Origin: Acanthamoeba castellanii str. Neff
Taxonomy: Eukaryota; Discosea; Longamoebia; Acanthamoebidae
Assembly (NCBI RefSeq): GCF_000313135.1
Contig: NW_004457702.1
Span: 798,001-862,000, forward strand
DNA: 64,000 nucleotides
Direction: 5' to 3'
Shown here: positions 11,210-23,300 of the stretch, piece by piece
Position numbering within the stretch: the first letter of the stretch is position 1
Layout: each line of letters begins with the position of its first letter
Position numbers and translations under genes: made by a program
Notes under the pieces: generated by a model
What the model saw: only the letters and a program-made list of their open reading frames with translations
Told to the model about the DNA's origin: nothing
Database searches by the model: none

Positions 11210-12147
11210 TCAATCGGTTGGAAAGGCGCTTTCCAGGGCACGTGCGACGTCCGCGTTGGTGACCGGGCACGGCCAAGCTGAGTTGAGAAAGTCGTTGGCG
11301 CGGTGGACGACGATGGCGGCTACCTTATCATCACTGCCTGTCATAGAAAACAGACCCTCCTGCCACCATCAACATCAACACCTGTCAGTCCTCCAACCAC
11401 CGCACACAACAACCAACAACAACGAACCCCTGGGTTCTCAAAAACCGAGCGCATCTGGACGAGCTTCTCCTCGACGGTGCCGGCGGCGATGAGCCGCACG
11501 ACGGTGACGGGCCGGATCTGGCCCCCCACTCGGTCTACCAGCAATCGCTCGAGGCCCAGGTTCCAATCGGGGTCGACAATGACCAGCGCGTCGGCGGCAG
11601 AGAGGTCCATGCCGATCCCGCCCGCGCGAGCAGAGAGCAGGAATGCAAGGAATCCGGGGCCACCTTTCTGGAAGGCCTCGATGGCCGCCGCCCGCTCGGC
11701 GAGTGGGGTGCCCCCGTCGAGGCGCAGAGTCGCGACCCCGCCCCAGGCCAGCCATTCCTCAAGAACGCCGAGCATGCGCCTCATCTGCACGGCGATCACC
11801 ACCCGGCTCGCGCCCCGGCGACGGAGCCGGTCCAGCAGCCGATCGAGCGCCCACAGCTTGCCCGAGCGCGCCACCGGGTCGGAGTCATCGGAGTGGCTGC
11901 GCGCGTGGCTGGACGGGTGGTTGCACGCCATGCGCAGGCGCATGAGAATGTTGAGCCCCTCGCTGGGGTTTCTGGGGGCATTGTTGGCCGTCGCGTGCAG
12001 ATAGGCTGAGATGAGCCTTCGGTAGAGCGCGCACTGCTCGGCGGACATCCCCACCAGTACCGTGACCTCCCGCAGGGTCCGACCACCAGTTACCTCGCCA
12101 GCGACGTCAGGCTCCGCTCTCCTGACACGACGCACATGACACGACAC
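11210..12147 (-). pseudogene. Truncated SNF2-family helicase, C-terminal lobe only
   Basis: The frame 11341-12147 encodes the second RecA lobe of a SNF2/Rad54-type ATPase: MRLRMACNHP, then RVVIAVQMRRML, motif V LLSARAGGIGMDLSAAD, and RLIAAGTVEEKLVQMR. A possible last exon at 11210-11337 reads SDDKVAAIVVHRANDF and stops at 11210. The first lobe, with Walker A and DEAD/H box, is absent: the WDR74 gene begins on the opposite strand at 12355, leaving no room. Motif VI, normally a DRAHRIGQ-type element holding the arginine finger, is shortened to DRVGGQIRPV. Both defects argue against ATP-driven remodelling, so I call it a gene remnant. It might still be expressed as a partner protein. The join to the last exon did not keep phase with any donor I tried. 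Confidence 0.6.
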
Positions 12148-12354
12148 GTGGTAAGCTGGTGGGTGGTCCCCCTCTGGCTTTTAGAGGGTTGGACTTGAGG
12201 GGGCAGTACTGTTCTGTGACGTCGGCCGCGGCTCGGCTTTCTTCCATCGCGAAGCTCTCGAAAACAAAAATGAAATGAAAAAAAAAAACGAATTCGGCAT
12301 TTTTGTTTCTTCTTTTCTTCCGGGCACCAGCACGGAACAGCAATCGCACTCAAG

Positions 12355-13439
12355 ATGAGGGCAATTCTGGCGACCGATACCGGTCTCATCAAAGGTGCAC
12401 ATCATCTCGCTACACCCTGTGGTCATCCATCAAGGAAATCTCTTGCCTCCCCAGGATTACGGAATGAGATTTTACATCCAAGATTTGCCAAGATTTCGGT
12501 TTGTTTGCTGATTTTCTTTTCTCGACGGCAGTGGTGGACGTGGTGCGGGAGAAGACGGAGGATGGAAGCGCCGGCGAGGAAAAGGTGGCATTCACCACTC
12601 AATGGGGCGCTACCCAGGCAAAATCGGAGGAGATTCACTGCATGCGCGCCTACCATGGCCAGAAGGATCAGGTTACCACTAGCCTCACCTCTCATCTCTC
12701 TCCCTCTCTCTCTTCATCTCTCTTCAGCCCTCTGCCCTCACTCCGAACCTGCACGCTTCTTCCTTTTTTCCAACCATCAATCTTTCTTGTGCGTGTGTCG
12801 TGCGTGTGCGGTGCGTGTGCGGTGCGTGTGCGTGTGCGGTTGCATTCGCTTGCTCAGGTGCTCGTGGGCCGAGCCGGCGGACGCGTGGAGGCCATCAACG
12901 TATCGACCGGCGTCAAGGTAGGATCGGTGGTTGACCCCAAGGCGCCCACCAAGCTGGGCGACAAGTGGGTCGGCGTCGAGACGGCCGCGTGGGCGCCCAA
13001 CCGCGCCGTCGGCTGGTACACCACCGGCCGCGGCGTCGTCTGCAGCTTCGGCGACGACGAGAACGACGTCGACAGCAAGACCGTGGTCCACAACGGGTCG
13101 GTGGTGAAGGAGTTCGCGCTCACCACGGCACCCATCGGGGCCTTCCGGCTGCACCCGACCGCGCCTCAGGCCGGTACGCCTTCATGCCTCTACGCTCTGT
13201 CTCAACCAACCGTTCAAGAATCTCAATGCACACACACACACGCACACGCGCGCGCGCGCACACACACACACACACACACGCACACACCACATGGACACAG
13301 CTCTTGGTGGCAAGGGTGTGGATCTTCGGTTGGTCGAGGTGGAGAACGGCAAGCAGGTGTGGACGGCCAAGAACGTGCCCAACGATTTCCTGGACATGCC
13401 CGTACCTGGTACGTCGCACCACTGCCACCACGATCCTCC

Positions 13440-13498
<59 letters not shown>

Positions 13499-14989
13499 CG
13501 CACACGACGCACACCGGGCTGACGCCACGTCCACAGTCTGGGTGACCGATCTCGGCTTCCTTCCCGACGACCCGCGACGGATTGCCGTTGTTACGGGCTA
13601 TCACCAGATCCGTGTCTATGATGTCAAGTAAGTGCCGCTCCCCTCTAAAATGGTGCAATTCGTGTGCGATCAATCCCATTGGGTGGCTGTTGACAAACTC
13701 GTGTGTGTGTGTGTTTGTGGTGACGCACACAGGGCTCAGAGGCGTCCGACTATCGACTTCGAGCTCAAGCAGCTGCCACACGCGTTCAGCTGCATCGTGC
13801 CCTCGGCGGACCCCAACGTGATCGCCCTGGGCGACACGCACGGCAACGTCGTCGAGATCGACCTCCGCAACAAGAACATCAAGGGCCTCTACCGCGGTAC
13901 ATACTTTTATTCTAAACAATTCAATCTATTGTTTTAATTTGTTATAATAATAATAGAAGGTTATTGATTATTTATTTATCTATCTATTGTTCGCAGGTAT
14001 TGCGGGTTCGGTGCGCTCGATCGCCTACGGACCCGATGGGAAGACGATCGTGGCGGCTTCGCTGGACCGCTTCCTTCGCGTCTTCTCGACTGCTGGTCCG
14101 CTTCGCAAACTGCAGCACAAGGTACACAAACACACACACACACACACACGAGCTTGGAGGCGCTCTTGAGCGGCGCCAATCGACAACACACACACACACA
14201 CACACACACCCGCACACAACCACCGCAACACGCGGCCGTCGACCTTAAATGTTGGTGCACGCAGGTCTACCTCAAGCAGAGAGTGACGGGCCTCGTGGTG
14301 ACGGAGCCGCCGGCGCAGCTCGAGGAGGTAAAGGTGGAGAAGGAGGAAAGCGAAGACGACGACGTCAACAACGAAGACGACGAAGAAGGAGAGGCTGACG
14401 GCGACATGGACGAGGAAGGGGAAGGCGAAGATGGTGATGACGACGACGACGATGATGAAGAAGACGATGACGATGACGATGACGACGATGACGATGACGA
14501 CGACGACGATGAAGACGGCGAAGGCATCATGTCCAAGGGAGGCATCATGGAGGACGACAGCGACGACGATTCAGTCGGCAACAAACGCAAGAGGCCGTCG
14601 TCCGACTCAGGTAGCCGTGGTCGCGGCGGTGGTCGCGGTGGCAGCCGTGGCGGTGATCGTGGTGGCAGCCGCGGTGGAGGTCGTGGTGGCAGCCGCGGTG
14701 GAGGCCGTGGTGGCAGCCGCGGTGGAGGCCGTGGTGGCAGCCGCGGTGGCGGCGGTCGTGGCGGCAGCCGAGGTGGTGGTCGTGGCGGCAGCAGGGGCGG
14801 CGAGGCGGTGACGCCAAGCGGCCCCGGCGAGACGATGGCGGCGCCTCGCCCTCGCGCGGTCGTGGCGGCGGCGGCTTCCGGGGCGGTCGTGGCGGTGGAG
14901 GCGGAGGTCGTGGCGGTGGAGGCGGTCGAGGTGGCGGCCGAGGCGGCGGTCGAGGTGGCGGTCGCGGTGGTGGCCGGGGCAGGAACTGA
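12355..14989 (+). CDS. WDR74: WDR74/Nsa1-like WD-repeat ribosome-assembly protein
   Basis: Exons 12355-12394, 12532-12671, 12858-13173, 13301-13408, 13537-13627, 13733-13896, 13997-14121 and 14265 onward join in phase. The beta-propeller part reads VLVGRAGGRVEAIN, VWVTDLGFLPDDP, IRVYDVK, then FELKQLPHAFSCIV and GSVRSIAYGPDGKTIVAASLDRFLRVF. This order is typical of WDR74 (yeast Nsa1), a nucleolar factor for 60S subunit assembly. The tail is a run of about 90 mostly Asp/Glu residues followed by an RGG box of SRGGGRGG units. Near 14794-14797 the RGG reading slips by one base: the upstream frame continues as Ala/Val-rich sequence to a stop at 15113, while the RGG pattern continues in the next frame to RGRN and a stop at 14987-14989. 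I give the RGG end. The family does not usually carry such a long acidic-RGG tail. Confidence 0.82.
13447..13496 (+). repeat. (CA)n microsatellite in a WDR74 intron
   Basis: An uninterrupted run of about 25 CA units lies in the intron between the exons ending 13408 and starting 13537. A shorter CA/CG alternating tract sits in the preceding intron at 13229-13282. Confidence 0.95.
14620..14985 (+). repeat. RGG-box coding repeat
   Basis: Imperfect 24-base units coding for Gly-Gly-Ser-Arg-Gly-Gly-Gly-Arg repeat about six times, then degenerate to GGRGG units. The tract lies in the last WDR74 exon and includes the apparent frameshift at 14794-14797. Confidence 0.85.
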
Positions 14990-15212
14990 ACTCGTCTCAC
15001 CACTACACTGTGGCTGGCCCAACACAAAGCACACGGCCAAGCAAAAGAAAAATAGTTGGATCATTGTTAAAAAATTCTTTGCTGCAATTGGCGGAGATTT
15101 AGGCGGGTTTTAGGCTTGCCAGACACTGCCGGCACTTGTAAGTGGCTGCGGTCTGTGGGAGAGGGGTGTTGTCAACCTCAGGCTCATCGATCTCAACAAG
15201 ACCAAGGGGGGC

Positions 15213-18200
15213 ATGTCCCAGTACGCCGGCAGCAATGATGATGATGTTGGCACCAACGACGCGTCGGCCAACGAAGATGACGAGCCGGATGAATTGCGCC
15301 AGCGGCTGCGGCGTAGTCTGCCGCAGCCGCTCGGAGAAGATGAGTGGTCCGAGGAGACGCTGACGGAAGATGAGGGCAGCAGTGCTTCCTCTTCCTCTTC
15401 ATCGACTGCCAGCAGCACATTCGACGTGACCTCGAGTCAATTTTCATCCCAATCTCGCTCTACATCGTCGCATGATTTACTACGCCGGCTGAGTGCGGAT
15501 GGACGGCTCGAGCAGACCTCGACAGGCGATGAGGCCGAAGACATCGATCCCCTCCATGCCCATCTCCAGCACAAGCTGGCCAGGAAGACAAATAATGGAG
15601 GAAATGCTGCTGGAGGGAATGCTGGGAATCGTCAAGGAATGGAGGCAGCTGCCTCGCCCGACTGGAGCTCGGACGATGCGACGAGCCACGAGCGCCGGCA
15701 GGAGCGACGGTCCTATCGCATCTCGACCATGGGCGCCCCGCCTGCCCGCAGCTTCGACGAGCCACGTAGCGGCCGTGAAGATCGTCGACGCGCCGTCCTG
15801 GGCGATGAAGCCGCGGGCATCGATCGTAACCACTTCCTCCCTCTCGCGTGTCACGTGCTTGTGTCGCATCGCGTGTGTCGTATGTGTCGTGTGTGTCGTG
15901 CGTGGCATGGCTGACGCTCGAGGTGCAGTGCGGCGCGGACTGCGGCGGCTGGAGGTCGCGGGCACGGGCCGGCGGAGCGAGGGTAGTGCGCTGCGGCCCC
16001 AACTGGAGCCGCCGAACGCGAGGATGCGCTTCGGCTCGCCCATGGTGAGGGCCCTCTTCAGGACTGCCGAGCAGGAGATTGGACCCCAACGCCGACCCAG
16101 CGGTACACCACTTGCACGCACACACGCACACCACACACACAGCGCACGCACGCACGCAAACTGACATGCGTGCGGCATGGCTTTGTACAGTCTATCCGCA
16201 GGGAACTGTCGCTGCGATTGTTGTGGCGCCGCGTGCGGGCATCGACGACCAAGACGGCTGTGCGTGTTAACCTTGCGAGACCCCTCGTGTGCGTTCAGGA
16301 CTAATCTGCGCCCACACACACACACACACACACCACACACCACACACACACACGGCCAACGACAGGGACGAGCATCGATTTGAGCGATATTGAGCAGAGC
16401 CAGCTGGAGGAGGAACGGCAGGACCGCAAGAATAAGAAGAAGAAGAAGAAAAGCAAGAAGAAGCGGAAGAAGAGCAACGACAAGAAGAGAGGGAAGGAAA
16501 AGGAGAAGGAGACCACGACCGACGAACACGACGATGAAGCTTCGCTGGTGAAGAGGACCAGCACGGGAGCAGCAACGACGACAAAGAAAAAGAAGAAGCC
16601 CTCGATCGACGGAAGGAGAAGGAAGTCTTATATCTTCCCCATCGATGAAGCAGCTCATTTGCTGTGCGTATACACACACCACCGCACACGCACCACCGCA
16701 CACGCACCACCGCACACGCACCACCGCACACGAGTTCACCATTTGGATTTTTTGCTATGCAGGCAAGAGCCGGCGGTTCCGTTGCACGTGTGGTTCTACC
16801 AGACGGTCCTCAATTTCTTGTGGCCCCCGCTCAACTACTATCGCCTCCACTTCCTCTACATCTGCTGCTGCTCTGTTTTCGGTGCGCTCGCTGCACACCA
16901 CGACACATGCATACCACACGAACTCGCAAACTCACCTTTGGGTTTCATTGTTATTATTTCAGGCGGCCTCTTGATCTATCTGTCGCAGGGTCCTGGCAAC
17001 ATGTCCTACACTGATGCCCTCTTTCTCAGCACCTCGGCCGTCACCACTTGCGGGTGCGCAACACACACCACACACACACACACACACGCACACAGTAAGC
17101 GCGAGCTTTTGATCACGTGGCACGTGTGTGTCGTTGCGCGTGTGTTTAGGTTGGTCACGACGGACACGGCGAGGGTGAACCGGTTGGGCCAGTTTTGGGT
17201 GGTGGTGCTGATGATCGTGGGCAACTTCGTGCTTCTCACCCTCCCGCCCGTCTTCCTCCGCCTCTACTACTTCCGCAAGCACTTCCGCACCACCGGCCTC
17301 CGATGCAAACGCCGAGTCGGTACGCGCAGGCTGTGCGTGTGTGTGTGCGTGTGCGGTACGTGCGTGTAGGTCGACTCACGCCTGGAGTTGGCACAGCCGA
17401 GTACAGCGCGCTGAAGTGGTTCGCGGCGATCGTGCCGCTCTACTACTTTGCATGGGTGGGCATTTCGAGCTTCATCATCTCCTTCTACTTCTCCGTCAGC
17501 TCCAGCGCCCGAGACGTGCTTCGCCAATACGGCAACAATCCCGTCTGGTACCCACGTGTGTCGTGTGCTGTGTGTGTCGTGTGCCGTGCGTGTCATGTGT
17601 CGTGCGCGTGCGCGTGAGTGTCGCGTGTGTCGTGCGTGTGATGGTAGTGTTGTGTGCTGATGGTGACGATGATGTTCTCAGGTGGGCCATCTTCCACTCA
17701 GTGTCTTCGTTCTCGAATGCGGGCATTTCGACCACCCCCAACAACATGGTGGCTTTCCAGGACTACCCTTTCCCGCTCTTTGTCTCGTCCCTCCTCATCC
17801 TTGCCGGTACGCACACGACACGCACGACACGCACCACACACGCACACGACACTCACCCCCACGCATCGCGATGCAGGTTACACGGCCTTCCCGCTGCTGA
17901 TGCGTTTCATCGTATGGTGCCTCTATCGCCACAACAAACTCATGTACGTCCCCCGATTGTCGTGTGTGTGTGTGTGTGTGTATGTGTGTGTGTGTGTGTC
18001 TTTGTCAGCTCACGGTCCTCGCTGTCGCATTTAGTGACTACCGGCCCGTGTTCAAGTACATGCTCGACCACCCGCGTCGCTGCTTCACCCACTTGTTCCC
18101 CGCTGCCGAGACCAGGTACGCTCTACCGTGTGTGCGGTGGTGCGTGTGCCGCGTTCGGGGGCTGACTGGAGAAACCTTTCTTTTAGGTGGCTGCTGCTGG

Positions 18201-20242
18201 TTTTCATCTTCCTCAACTCGGTCGAGTTCTTGTCCGAGATTGTACGTTCCACCATCGGCCGGCTCCTGTTGTGTTGACGCCAACTACACGTGTAGTGATG
18301 CATCTCGAGGGGGGGGGCTGACACCGCGCGGATTGGACTGCAGATATTGGACTGGTACAGCGAAGCCTACCACGGGTTCACGCCCGGGCTCAAGCTCGCC
18401 AACATGTACTACCAGGTACTTCCTCCACGCACACAGCACATGTCATGACCAACGACACGACCAGCGACACGACACACACGATGCAAGACGCACGGCGCAC
18501 ACACAAGTCTAACAAGCGCTTCTGTTCCCAAAAACAAAGACCATTTCCATCCGGGTGGCGGGATTCAATTCCATCGACGTAAACAAGCTCAACACCGCCC
18601 TCCTGTGGCTCTACACCGGTAATTACCGTTCATGTCCTCCATTGCGTCCGTAGTTCTCGCATACGCACACCCATTCGAGCGCGTGTCGTGTTGTGTCGTG
18701 TCGTGTCGTGTCGTGTAAGCTGACCACCTGGTGTGTGCGTGTGTGTTCTCAAGGCATGATGTACATCTCCGCCACGCCTGTGGCCATCGCTGTGCGCTAC
18801 ACCGGCGCAGCCCGAGCGCAAGAAATCGGCATTAGTATGTGCTCCTCCGTCTGTCTGTCGTGCGCTGTGCGTCGTGCGGCGTGTGCTGTGTGCTACATCT
18901 GTGTGTCGTGCGTGTGCAGCTCTTCATTTGTCCTCCGTGTGCGTTGTGTGTGTGTTGTGTGCTATGTGTGAATGAACAGAGCGTGGTATACCGATGAACA
19001 ATACGCTGGCGGCGCAGGCGCAGAACATATTCGTAAAGCACACCATCGTCCTGTTCGTGGCGGTGCTCTTCATCATTATGATCGAAGAATTACCGCTCAC
19101 CTCCGACCCCAACTTCTCCATCTTCAAGATCATCTTCGAGATCGTGTCTGCGTATGGTACGACACGACACGACCAACGACACGACACACGCAACTTACAT
19201 CGATGGTTTCAGGGCCAGTGGGTCTGTCGCTGGGGTATGGGGACAAGCCGTACTCGTTTTCCGGGGCCTTCCGTGATGGATCCAAGCTCATCATCATCTT
19301 CATCATGATCCTCGGCAAGCACCGGTAACCACACGACACACCGACCACACGACGACACACGACACGACACGACACGACACACACACGCACGACATACACG
19401 ACACACCGACCACACGACAACACACATCGACACACACGACACACTTGATGCACATGACGACACAAGCTTACGCCACTCCGATGTGCAGCGGTCTGCCGGA
19501 TTCGATCGATTCCGCCATTTCGCTGCCCTCCACGATGCAGCCGCGCGACCTGGAGCGAGGCGACGCGCCACGAACCAGCGCCGAGCGTCGCCGACGTCAG
19601 CGCTACGAGAGCGACGATGATGACCATGATCGCAACGACAAGCGTCGCGATGATGACCGCGCCGGGGGTGACAGCAGTGATGATGACGATGACGGCGGGC
19701 CGACAAAGCGGGTTAAGCGCGTCGCGTGGGCGCTCTGGGATTCACTGCTCGGGCACGACGACGGCCACCACCGGCCCAACGCCAACGCCAACTCAGACGA
19801 CGACGACGAGGACCCGGGCCTCAGCGCCGCGCCCACCTACGGACATAAAACGCTGGAGCGACAGGACTTCGGCAAGGCTGCTGCTACTGGTGTATCGGAC
19901 TTAAAATCGGCCGACAGCGCGTCGACCGAGGAGTGGCGCGACCTGCTGCAGCCGCTGGAGATGACCAAGGACCACCCGATGCACGGGCGGCACCGCCGGA
20001 GCTACGACACGCTTCCGCTGCCCGCGCCCACGACAGAGCCTGAGCGTCAGCAGCAGGAACAGCAGACATCGCCGGGTCATCACCATCACGACTTCGACGA
20101 CAAACACAACTCTGGCATTCACGACAGTTCGCTGGTGGCTGATGACGACGGTGGCGGCCACCATCTCCTCGTCCAGCACTACCACCACCCTCACCACCGC
20201 AACCTCTCCCTGCCGGCAGTCTTCCAGCGCCCTATCGCCTGA
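15213..20242 (+). CDS. TRK/TrkH-family potassium transporter (copy A)
   Basis: Seventeen exons: 15213-15825, 15923-16102, 16366-16663, 16763-16881, 16963-17053, 17150-17319, 17397-17547, 17682-17806, 17877-17943, 18035-18115, 18187-18241, 18344-18415, 18540-18618, 18754-18834, 18980-19156, 19213-19324, 19489-20242. They join in phase to 1074 residues. A hydrophilic Ser/Lys-rich N-terminus (about 360 residues) precedes the core of repeated membrane-pore-membrane units. The four pore loops are readable: SAVTTCGL, SSFSNAGIS, IRVAGFNS and YGPVGLSLGYG, each with the filter Gly. GKHRGLPDSIDSAI after the last helix is typical of fungal TRK1/2. The tail of about 250 residues is rich in Asp, His and Arg. 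The predicted role is K+ (or Na+) uptake at the plasma or contractile-vacuole membrane. It faces a homologue tail to tail, 124 bases away. Confidence 0.93.
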
Positions 20243-20366
20243 GAATCGCGTGCGTGTAGACGTGTGCGTGTCGTGTTCCGTGTTTCGTGTTTCGTGTGTG
20301 TGCGGTTTTTTGGAGGGGGATGTGGCGCGCGTGTGTCATTTTTGTCTTCTTTTCAACCCATTTTGT

Positions 20367-23300
20367 TCACCACCGGTTCCTTCGCCCGAGTTCGATGTCT
20401 TCCTCGCCAGTGTCGAACTGCGACCCTTCCTCGTCTTCTCCTTCGCTTTCTTCTTCTCCGCTTACTTCTCTCTTTTCGTTTTCCGGGCCTGGTCGTTTTC
20501 GTTCTTCGCTTTCTTCGATGTCTTCCTCGACGTGACGCGAGCTTCTCTTCGTTTTCTTTTTGTCCGCTTCGTGGCGGTGACGATGATGACCGCGATGGCT
20601 GTGATCGCGATATCGCTGACGTTGCGTGGCGTCGTCACCGTCGCTCTCGCTGAGCACTTCGATCTCGTCGAGGTCCGTTTCTTCGAACAGGAGCTCCTTG
20701 GGGACCGTCACAGCCGTATCGATCGAATCCGGCAAATTCCTGTGCGCCGCCAGTCTCAGTGCCCGCACACGCACACGACGCACACGCGCACACGCACACA
20801 TGCACGCACACGCACACGCATGTCAAGCCATACGAACCTGTGCTTCCCGAGGATCATCATGAACGAGAGCACCAACTTGGAGCCACCGGACAGGACGCCC
20901 AGGAAGGACGTGGGATTAGAGCCATAGCCGAGCGAGAGCCCCACAGTGCCTGCCCAGACAGATCCGCGCACGACACGACACGACACGACACGACCAACGA
21001 CACGACACACATTCAGCTTGTGAGTCGAGCTGCGTGTGCGGTGGTGAGTATGCGTGTGGCGGTACCGTAGGCGGAGACCACCTCGAAGATGATCTTGAAC
21101 AGGGAGTAGTTGGGGTCGACCGCGAGTGGAACCTCTTCGATCATGCTGATGAAGAGGATGGCGAGGAACACACACACAAAGTGTTTCACGAACACGTTCT
21201 GCACCTGCGATCCTACCGTGTTCTTCTTGTGAGGCGCGCGGCTCGCTGAGTGAGTGACGAACACACGTCTGACGTTAGCAACTACGACAGTTTAGAGCGC
21301 GCTTGTTGAGTCGCTAATTTGAACCCACCTGCCTCGATGCTGTCATCACGGCTTTGGTTTTTGGCCTGTCCGGTGTAGCGCACGGTGATCGCTACAGGCG
21401 ATGCAGAGATGTACATCATTCCTGTGGTGCGGGTTCAACAACCCGCAATATTAGCATGATGTGTTGTGCGTGTTCCGTTGGTGGTGCGTGTGCGAGTGCG
21501 TGTGCGTGTGCGTGTGCGTGTGCGTGTGCGTGTGCGTGTGCGTGTGCGTGTGCGTGTGCGTGTGCGTGTGCGTGTGCGTGTGCGTGTGCGTGTGCGTGTG
21601 CGTGTGCGTGTGCGTGTGCGTGTGCGTGTGCGTGTGCGTGTGCGTGTGCGTGTGCGTGTGCGTGTGCGTGTGCGTGTGCGTGTGCGTGTGCGTGTGCGTG
21701 TGCGTGTGCGTGTGCGTGTGCGTGTGCGTGTGATACCGACGTAGAGCCACAGGATGGCCGAAGACAGCTTCGTCAGATCAACTGAGTTGAAGCCCGCTGT
21801 GCGAATGGCGATGGCCTGCCAAATGAAAACGTCAATAAACATGAACCAGAGTGTCAGGGTACCGGGGTGCCCACGAGTTCACCTGAAAGTACATATTGAC
21901 CAATTTGTAGCCTGCGTTGAGCTGGAGATAGGCCGCGTTGTCCCAATCTAGTATCTGCACAGATAAAGCCATATGTTCAATGTGCTTACTTTTTCATAAC
22001 ATGAACCAATAGAGAACAACTCAGTTTGCATTGACATACCAGTTCGAAGAGGAACTCGACCGAGTTGAGGAAGAGCAGCAGTACAAGAAGCCACCTTATG
22101 AAGGTGATGATGATTCACCCAGTCATTCACAGGCGAGCTGGGGAATGCTTGCCCTGAAGAGAAGTGGCGGAGCGTACCTTGTCTCCGGAGCGGGGAACAA
22201 GTGGGTGTAGCAACGCCGCGGGTGGTCAAGCAAGTACCGGTACACGTGCTTGGAACGCCTGGCATCAATGTGGTGATCAGATGATAGCGATGATAGCCGA
22301 GGTTTCTAAAGGGGGTTCTCACGCACTTCAGGAAGGGCACGCGCCAGAGCGTGTAGACGATCAGACGCATCATCAGAGGGAACGCTGTATTGCCTGTGGG
22401 TCCGGAGAGAGTGTTTGAGTCCGAACCGTGAGCAAACGCACTCGCACACAAGATTGGGGGGGGGGGTAAAAAGGTGGCGACTCGTACCGACCAAGATGAG
22501 GATGGACATGACGATGAGCGGGAGTGGTTGGGTTTGCCACTGGACCATGCTGTCCGCGAACGTCGAGTATCCGCAGTTGCCGAAGGCCGACATGGAGTGA
22601 TAGAGGCCCCACCTGCAAGCACGTGAACGGTTAAGGTGCCGGTCCGGTAGTTAAGGAGGCGGCCAGGCTTCTTAAGGAAGTAGCAGGAGTACCATGCGGG
22701 GTTGTTGCTGTTCTTGTCCATCAGGTCAAGCGCGTCGGGGGCCGAAGCAGCGTAGACGCCCAGCACGATCCACCCCAGGCCGACGAAGAAGCAGTAGTAG
22801 GACGGCACGATGATCAACAGCTGCCACAGGGCGAAGTACTCGTCTGATTGTGTTTTTTTAACGGTTGACAGTCGGTTGTCGAGAACGCATTACAGTGGCG
22901 AGATAAAGTGTGTACCACTCCTGGAGTGCTGATTGGAGAATTTGTGCCAATAGTAGAGCCGGGTGACGACCGGCGCTAGTGTGATGAGCACACCATTGCC
23001 CAGGAGCATGATCCCAGCAAGGATCACCTGCCCGAGGCGACTGAAGACGGCGAAGTTCGTGGGAATCAACCTGTGGGCGGGAAACAAGGAGATTAATAAT
23101 ATCGTTGTTTTTTCTGATCATATCACTTTAAATATACGGTCTATGTATGTAGATATATCAGAACATGTTAATCGTTTACAACACAAATAAACGGAGGAAA
23201 GGGTTACCCTGTCTGCGTGCTTGTGGAGACACCATGCACGAGCGCGTCGAGGTAGCTCATCTCCCCGATCAGCCCCAACTGCGAGACGTAGAGCGCCAAA

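Noticed and set aside
14267..15064. Pro/Ser-rich minus-strand frame of 265 codons
   Set aside because: Antisense of the acidic-RGG tail of WDR74, with no start context or domain.
15480..16742. Open minus-strand frame of 420 codons opposite potassium transporter A
   Set aside because: It runs through introns and CA-repeat tracts, has no recognisable domain, and overlaps exons confirmed by phase on the plus strand.
21435..21842. Long frames of Val-Arg, Thr-Arg, Cys-Val and Thr-His repeats
   Set aside because: They are translations of the TGCGTG array in all frames. The array lies in an intron of transporter B.
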